64,000 nt of DNA from Dipteris shenzhenensis (taxonomy: Eukaryota > Polypodiophyta > Polypodiopsida > Gleicheniales). Of the stretch, positions 57,480-64,000 are shown in pieces. Under the pieces are notes generated by a model. That model had not been told where the DNA came from, ran no database searches, and worked only from the letters and a program-made list of their open reading frames with translations. A program made the position numbers and the translations under genes. Location: NCBI GenBank assembly GCA_047967505.1, contig CM106540.1. One strand, 5' to 3'. How positions within the stretch are numbered: the first letter of the stretch is position 1; each line of letters opens with the position of its first letter.

Positions 57480-59520
57480 CTCCTAGAGCTCCACCACCTC
57501 TCCACTCAGGTACTCCCTCCCTCCCTCTTCTCCAACTTCCTCTCTCCCCTCCCCTTCCCGTCCCTTCCCCTCTCCTCCCGCTTCTCCTCTCCCCTCCCTT
57601 CCCCCTTCTCCTCTCCTCCTCCCCAAGGCCCCTTCCCCTCCCCTTGCCTGCTCCCTTCTCCTTCCGTCCCCTTCCTTCCCTTCCCCCTGTCGTCCCTACC
57701 CCCGCCCCCACCCCCCTCCGCCCCCCTTCCCTCCCCTCCGCCCTTCCCACTCCCCTCCCTCCCTCCCGCCCTCCGCCGCGCCCCCCCCTGCCCTGTCGTT
57801 GACCCTCTGCCCCCCCCTTCCCTTCGCCCTCCCCTCCGCCCCTCCCTCCCTGCCGCCCGCCCGCCCTCCCCTCTGCCTCCCCCCTTTCCTCCCCTCCGCC
57901 CCCCAACCCCCCCCCTCCCCTCCCGCCCTCCCCACGCCCCCCCCGCCGGTGCGCCCGCCCCCTTCCGTGGTCGGAAGGGGGCGGGCGCGCCGGCGGGGGG
58001 GGCGTGGGGACGGCGGAGGGGAGGGGGGCGGGCGCGCCAGGAGGGGGGTCTGGGGGCGGGGGGCGTGGCGAGGGCGGAGGGGGGGGGCGGGCGCGTCGGG
58101 AGGGGGGCTGGGGGCGGGGGGCTGAGGGAGGGGGGGTGTGGGGAAGGGGAGGGGGGGCAAGGGCGCCCCCACCCCCACCCACCTGTTGCGTGCGCAACAG
58201 GTGGGGGGCTTCCCCCCACCCCACCCCTCCCCTCCCGCCCTCCCCATGCCCCCCCTCGCGCGCCCGCCCCCCCTTCTGGACAAAAGGGGGGGCAGGCGCG
58301 CGGGGGGGGGGGGGGCGTGGGGAGGGGGGGGGAGGGCGGGGCGTGGGGAGGGGGCGTGGGGAGGGGGGGGAGGGCGGGGCGTGGGGGGGGGCGGGAGGGG
58401 AGGGGGGGGCGTGGGTGGGGCGGGGGGCGTGGCGAGGGCGGAGGGAGGCGGGCGCACCGGGAGGGGGGGCTGCGGGGGGCGGGGTGTGGGGAAGGGGAGG
58501 GGGGGTGAGGGCGCCCCTCCAACCTGTTGCGCACGCACAGGTGGGTGGGGGGGCCGCCCCCCCACACACCTGTTGCGTGCGCACCAGGTGGGGGGCTTCC
58601 CCCCACGCCCCTCCCCTCCCGCCCTCCCCACGCCCCCCCCGCGCGCCCGCCCCCCCTTCCGTCCGGAAGGGGGGCGGGCGCGCGGGGGGGGGCGTGGGGA
58701 GGGCGAGAGGGCGGGGCGTGGGGGGGCGCGGGAGGGGAGGGGGGGGCGTGGGTGGGGCACGGGGGGGGGCGGGGGGCGTGGCGAGGGCGGAGGGGGGGCG
58801 GGCGTGCCGGGAGGGGGGGCTACGGGGGGCGGGGTGTGGGGGAAGGGGAGGGGGGCGAGGGCGCCCCCCAACCTATTGAGTGTTGTGTGCGCAATAGGTG
58901 GGTGGGGGGGGCCGACCCCCCCCCACCCACCTGTTGCACACGCAACAGGTGGGGGGCTTCCCCCCGCCCGCCCCCCTTCCCTCCCCTCCGCCTATCCCTC
59001 CCGCCCTCCCCTCCGCCTTCCCCTTCCCTCCCCTCCGCCCCCCCAACCCCCCCCCTTCCTGCCCCCCCCGCACGCCCGCCCCCCTTCCCTCCGCCTCCAC
59101 GCGCCCTCCCCTCCACCCCCCGTTCCCTCCCCTCCGCCCTCCCAACCCTCGCACACCCCCGCCCTCCCCACGCCCCCCCGCGCGCGCTGGGAGGGGGGGT
59201 TGGGGCGCGGAGGGAAGGGGGGGTGGGGGGAGCGCGGGAAGGGGAGGGGGGGTGAGGGGGGCATCGATGCCCCCACCTGTTGCGCACGCAACAGGTACCC
59301 CTCGCCCCCCTTCCCTTCCCTCCGCCCGCCCGGCCCCCCGCTCCTCCCTCCCTTGCCCCTCCCCTTCCCTCACCACATGCACACACACGTGTGGAGAGGG
59401 AAGGGGAGGGGCAAGGGAAGGGGGGTGTGGGGAAGGAGCAAGGGGGAGGGGGGCGGGCGGAGGGAAGAGGTGGGCGTGGAAGGGCAAGGGGCGGGGAGGG
59501 GGACATCGCAAGGTGACGGG
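57480..59520. repeat. 2-kb G/C hairpin array, copy 2
   Basis: Alternating C-rich and G-rich blocks of about 80-300 bases. Palindromes sit at or near many switches: CCTGTTGC-G-GCAACAGG types near 58189, 58520, 58568, 58928 and 59277, and GCGCCCGCCCCCTTCCG-type hairpins near 57970, 58275 and 58650. The right end matches the copy 1 G/C array inverted (GGGGACATCGCAAGGTGACGG). The long Pro/Arg/Gly open frames on both strands are artefacts of composition. Confidence 0.88.
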
Positions 59521-59573
59521 CAAGGGGTGATTAAAATAAACTAACTAATTAAAATAAAATAATTTAAAAAAAT

Positions 59574-62500
59574 AGTGACCATCGGATATGCTTTGCATTG
59601 TCGACCAAGCATAAAACACCATTTTGGCCTTAGTGTCATGCACAACCATAAAAAAACATGGTCCTAGGTGTGTTATTCAAAAAGTACTTATCAGATGGGG
59701 GATCCACTTTGCACACAAGTCCGTTTCAACTAGGTTGAGGTGCGTCCAAACTATTGTCACCATCAGATATGCGTTGCATGGTCAATCACGCATTATACAA
59801 TGTTTTTCCTAAATTGATATGCACATCCGTAAAAAAACATGCCCTTAGGTATGTTATCTGATCAAGTAGTTATGCGATGGGAATGACACTTTGCATGTAA
59901 GTCAATTCCACCTAGTTGAAGGTGTGTGCAAAGTATTGTGCCCATCGGATATGCTTTGCATTGTCGACCAAGCATAAAACACCGTTTTTACCTTAGTGTC
60001 ATGCACAACCATAAAAAAACACGGTCCTAGGTGTGTTATTCAAACAAATACGTATCAGATAAGGGCTCCAATTTTGCATGCAAGTTCATTTCAACTAGGT
60101 TGAGGTGCGTGCAAAGTATTGTCACCATCGGATATGCTTTGCATGGTCGATCACGCATTATAAACGTTTTTCATGTAGTGATATGCACATCCACAAAAAA
60201 ACACGCCCTTAGGTATGTTATCTGACCAAGTACTTATCGGCGGATGGGTGTGACCCTTTGAGAACATTTGAATACCACCTAGGTTAATGGGTAGGAAAAG
60301 TATTGTGCCCATCCGATATGGTTTGCATGGTTGATCAAGCATTAAATACCATTTTTGCGTTAGTGTCATGCACATCCATAAAAAAACAAGCTGCTAGGTG
60401 TGTTATCCGATCAAGTACTTTTGGGATGGGAATGCCACTTTGCATGTAAGTCAATTCCACCTAGTTGAAGGTGTGTGCAAAGTATTGTGCCCATCGGATA
60501 TGTTTTGCATTGACGATCAAGCATAAAACGCCATTTTTGCCTTAGTGTCATGCACAACCATAAAAAAACATGGTCCTATGTGTGTGTTTCAAACTTGAGT
60601 ACTTATGCGATGGGGGCTCCACTTTGCACGCAAGTCTGTTTCAACTAGGTTGAGATGCGTGCAAAGTATTGTCACCATCAGATATGCTTTGCATGGTTGG
60701 TTACACATTGTACAATGTTTTTCCTGTAGTGATATGCACATCCGGAAAAAAACACACCCTTAGGTATGTTATCTGACCAAGTACTTATCGGATGGGTGTG
60801 GCTCTTTGAGAACATTTCAATACCACCTAGGTTAAGGCGTAGGAAAAGTATTGTGCCCATCGGATATGCTTTGCATGGTCGATCAAGCATTAAATACCAT
60901 TTTTGCCTTAGTGTCATGCACATTCGTAAAAAACACGCTGCTAGGTGTGTTATCCGATTTAGTAGTTATGTGATGCGAATGCCACTTTGCATGTAAGTCA
61001 ATTCCACCTAGTTGAAGGTGTGTGCAAAGTATTGTGCCCATCGGATATGCTTTGCATTGTCGATCAAGCATAAAACACCGTTTTTTCCTTAGTGTCATGC
61101 ACAACCATAAAAAAACACGGTCGTAGCTGTGTTATTCAAACAAGTACTTATCGGATGGGGGCTCCACTTTGCACGCAAGTTCGTTTCAACTAGGTTGAGG
61201 TGCATGCAAAGTATTGTCACCATGGGATATGCTTTTCATGGTCAATCACGCATTATACAACGTTTTTCTAGTAGTGATATGCACATCTGCAAAAAAAAAC
61301 ACGCCCTTAGGTATGTGATCTGACCAAGTATTTATCGGATGGGTGTGCCTCTTTGAGAACATTTCAATACCACCTAGGTTGAGGGGTAGGAAAAGTATTG
61401 TGCCCATCGAATATGCTTTGCATGGTCGATCGAGCATTAAATACCATTTTTGCCTTCGTGTCATGCACATCCATAAAAAACACGCCGCTAGGTGTGTTAT
61501 CCGATCAAGTAGTTATGCGATGGGAATGCCACTTTGCATGTATGTCAATTACACATAGTTGAAGGTGTGTGCAAAGTATTGTGCCCATCGGATATGCTTT
61601 GCATTGTCGATCAAGCATAAAACACCGTTTTTGCCTTAGTGTCATGCACAACCATTAAAAAAACACGGTCCTAGGTGTGATTCAAACAAGTGCTTATCGG
61701 ATGGGGGCTCCAATTTGCACTCAAGTTTGTTTCAACTAGTTTGAGGTGCGTGCAAAGTATTGGCATCATCGGATATGATTTGCATGGTTAATCACGCATT
61801 ATACAACGTTTTTCCAGTAGTGATATGCACATCCGTAAAAAAAAACATGCCCTTAGGTATCTGATTTGACCAAGTACTTATCGGATTGGTGTGCCTCTTT
61901 GAGAACCTTTCAATACTACCTAGGTGAAGGTGTAGGAAAAGTATTGTGCCCATCGGATATGCTTTGCATGGTCGATCGAGCATTAAATACCATTTTTGCA
62001 TTAGTGTCATGCACATCCATAAAAAAACACGCTGCTAGGTGTGTTGTCTGATCAAGTACTTATGCAATGGAATGCCACTTTGCATGTAAGTCAATTCCAC
62101 CTAGTTGAAGGTGTGTGCAAAGTATTGTACCCATCAGATATGCTTTGCATTGTCGATCAAGCATAAAACACTGTTTTTGCCTTAGTGTCATGCACATCTG
62201 TAAAAAAACACACTGCTAGGTATGTTATTCGATCAAGTACTTCTCAGATGGGTGCTCAACTTTGCACACAAGTCTGTTTCAACTAGGTTGAGGTGCGTGC
62301 AAAGTATTGTGACCATCGGATATGCATTGCATGGTCGATCACGCATTATCCATCGTTTTTGCCGTAGTGATATGCACATCTGCAAAAAAACACGCCCTTA
62401 GGTATGTTATCTGACTAAGTACTTATCGGATGGGTTTGCCTCTTTGAGAACATTTCAATACCACCTATGTTGAGATGTGCTACCAAAATCTGGCTATAAA

Positions 62501-64000
62501 CTGGGAGTAAGTTTGAAACCGTAGTCATGCTGTGCCATGTCATCGTCCTGTTGTGCCATGTGAGCAATTACCCACCTCCCGTTGAGGGGAGAGTCGAACA
62601 TTTCAACCAGGGAAGTCACTAGGAAAAGTGTTGTGCCCATCGGATATCATTTGCATGGTCATTCGAGCATTAAATACTATTTTTGCTCTAGTTTCATGCA
62701 TATCCGTAAAACAACACGTTGCTAGGTATGTTATCCGATCAAGTACTTATGGGATGGGCGCGCCACTTTGCATGTAAGTAAATTCCACCTAGTTGAAGGT
62801 GTGTGCAAAGTATTGTGCCCATCGGATATGCTTTGCATTGTCGATCAAGCATAAAACACCGTTTTTGCCTTAGTGTCATGCACAACCATAAAAAAACACG
62901 GCCCTAGGTGAGTTATCCAAATAAGTACTTATTGGATGGGGGCTCCACTTTACATGCAAGTCCCTTTAAACTAGGTTCAGATGCATGCAAAGTATTGTCA
63001 CCATCGGATATGGTTTGCATGGTCGATCACGCATTATACAACGTTTTTCCGGTAGTCATTATACAACGTTTTTCCGGTAGTGATATGCACATCTGCAAAA
63101 AAACATGACCTTAGGTATGTTATCTGACCAAGTACTTATCGGATGGGTGTGGCTCTTTGAGAACTTTTCATACCATGTAGGTTGAGGCATAGGAAAAGTA
63201 TTGTGCCCATTGGATATCCTTTGCATGGTCAATCGAGCATTAAATACTATTTTTGTTCGTGTCATGCACATGCATTAAAAAACACACTGCTAGGTATGTT
63301 ATTCGATCAAGTACTTATGGGATGGTAATGCCACACTGCATGTAAGTCAATTCCACCTAGTTGAAGGTGTATGCAAAGTATTGTGCCCATTTGATATGCT
63401 TTGCATTGTGGATCAAGCATAAAACACCGTTTTTGCCTTAGTGTCCTGCACAACCATAAAAAAACACAGTCCTAGGTGTGTTATTCAAACAAGTACTTAT
63501 CGAATGGGAGCTCCAATTTGCATGCAAGTCCAATTCATCTAGGTTGAGGTGGGTGCAAAGTATTATCACCATCGGATATGCTTTGCATGGTCGATCACGC
63601 ATTATCCACCATTTTTCCAGTAGTGAGATGCACATCCGCAAAAAAACATGCCCTTAGGTATGTTATCTAACCAAGTACTTATCCGATGGGTCTGCCTCTT
63701 TGAGAACATTTCAATACCACCTAAGCTAAGGCATAGGAAAATTATTGTGCCCATCGCATATGCTTTGCATGGTCGATCGAGCATTAAATACCATTTTTGC
63801 CTTAGTGTCACGCACATCCGTAAAAAAACACGCTTCTAGGTGTGTTATCCGATCAAGTACTTATGAGATGGGAATTCCACTTTGCATGTAAGTTAATTAC
63901 ACCTAGTTGAAGGCGTGTGCAAAGTATTGTGCCCATCGGATATGCTTTGCATTGTCGATTAAGCATAAAACACCATTTTTGCCTTAGTGTCATGCACAAC
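59574..64000. repeat. About 182-bp satellite in trimer higher-order repeat
   Basis: Every monomer shares CATCGGATATGCTTTGCAT. Three monomer types follow one another: A (AGCATAAAACACCG...GGTCCTAGGTGTG), B (CGCATTATACAACG...CGCCCTTAGGTATG) and C (AGCATTAAATACCA...GCTGCTAGGTGTG). Type A recurs at about 59.96, 60.50, 61.05, 61.60 and 62.15 kb, a period near 547. The first unit is a dimer. A foreign segment of about 150 bases interrupts at about 62470-62625, and a 25-base tandem duplication is at 63030-63080. Runs past the window end. Short open frames here are not genes. Confidence 0.93.

Larger units (their letters stand above)
49149..59573. mobile_element. Large transposon, copy 2 (inverted, truncated)
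   Basis: Starts with the same 27-bp terminal repeat (49149-49175) inserted directly in CACTA Tnp2 coding. It continues as the reverse complement of copy 1 through right subterminal repeats, the transposase gene, telomere-type repeats and hairpin array. It then departs: a second telomere-type arm, AT-rich DNA, a TTGCGTACGCAA array and a 2-kb G/C hairpin array follow. About 45 bases matching copy 1 at 32482-32530 end it at 59573, against satellite DNA. The unknown second gene and far terminus are absent. Relative to copy 1, about 275 bases are missing between the G/C array and the AT segment. Confidence 0.75.

Noticed and set aside
57460-59544. Open frames up to 468 codons over the G/C array
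   Set aside because: Stop-codon-poor composition gives long frames in all six readings; no recognisable domains.
59574-64000. Small open frames of 60-81 codons repeated through the satellite
   Set aside because: They recur with the repeat period on both strands, which is a by-product of tandem repetition.

Overview
The window is repeat-dense nuclear DNA, almost certainly from a land plant. Evidence: Arabidopsis-type telomere heptamers (TTTAGGG and variants), Copia elements primed by initiator-Met tRNA (PBS TGGTATCAGAGCC), Ty3 elements, and CACTA elements with Tnp2/DUF4216/DUF4218-type coding. The species cannot be told from the sequence. I see no host gene, tRNA, rRNA or CRISPR; every recognisable coding region belongs to a mobile element and nearly all are broken.

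Layout. 1-3.8 kb: fragments of Copia and Ty3 elements. 3.85-15.05 kb: three pieces of one Copia family: an inverted 3' end (B'), a nearly complete element A (minus) and element B (plus), with A and B joined head to head. 15.1-19.9 kb: a minus-strand Copia fragment of another family (C), a third scrap of family B, and the 3' part of a Ty3 element with an intact DD35E integrase. 19.9-26.3 kb: noncoding DNA, a GT microsatellite, about 255-bp tandem repeats, and a 5' LTR plus gag start of another Copia (D). 26.3-28.0 kb: a purine-strand array.

28.2-39.6 kb: the most unusual object, an 11.4-kb transposon with perfect 27-bp terminal inverted repeats, palindromic subterminal repeats and two divergent genes. 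One gene resembles the uncharacterised DDE-like family with D-N-C..ENKN and GHTHxDxD motifs (I believe DUF7869). The other I do not recognise. Between them lie a C/G-skewed array, a string of hairpins and degenerate telomere-type repeats. A second, inverted copy occupies 49.15-59.57 kb. It keeps the transposase side, lacks the second gene, carries a roughly 1.25-kb near-perfect palindrome bounded by telomere-like repeats, and is cut off by satellite DNA.

40-49.15 kb: two CACTA elements arranged tail to tail 77 bp apart. One contains a young nested 1.86-kb non-autonomous LTR element with a 5-bp target duplication. 59.57-64 kb: a satellite of about 182-bp monomers in a three-monomer higher-order repeat of about 547 bp, running off the window.

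How it fits together. The region grew by nested insertion and then decayed mainly by C-to-T change: of 13 nonsense codons that can be compared with a sister copy, 11 are single C-to-T events, mostly CAG to TAG. This is the signature expected of cytosine-methylated, silenced chromatin. The strongest candidate for something undescribed is the two-gene transposon whose interior is made of hairpins that share one core, CCTGTTGC...GCAACAGG, across otherwise unrelated sequence classes.
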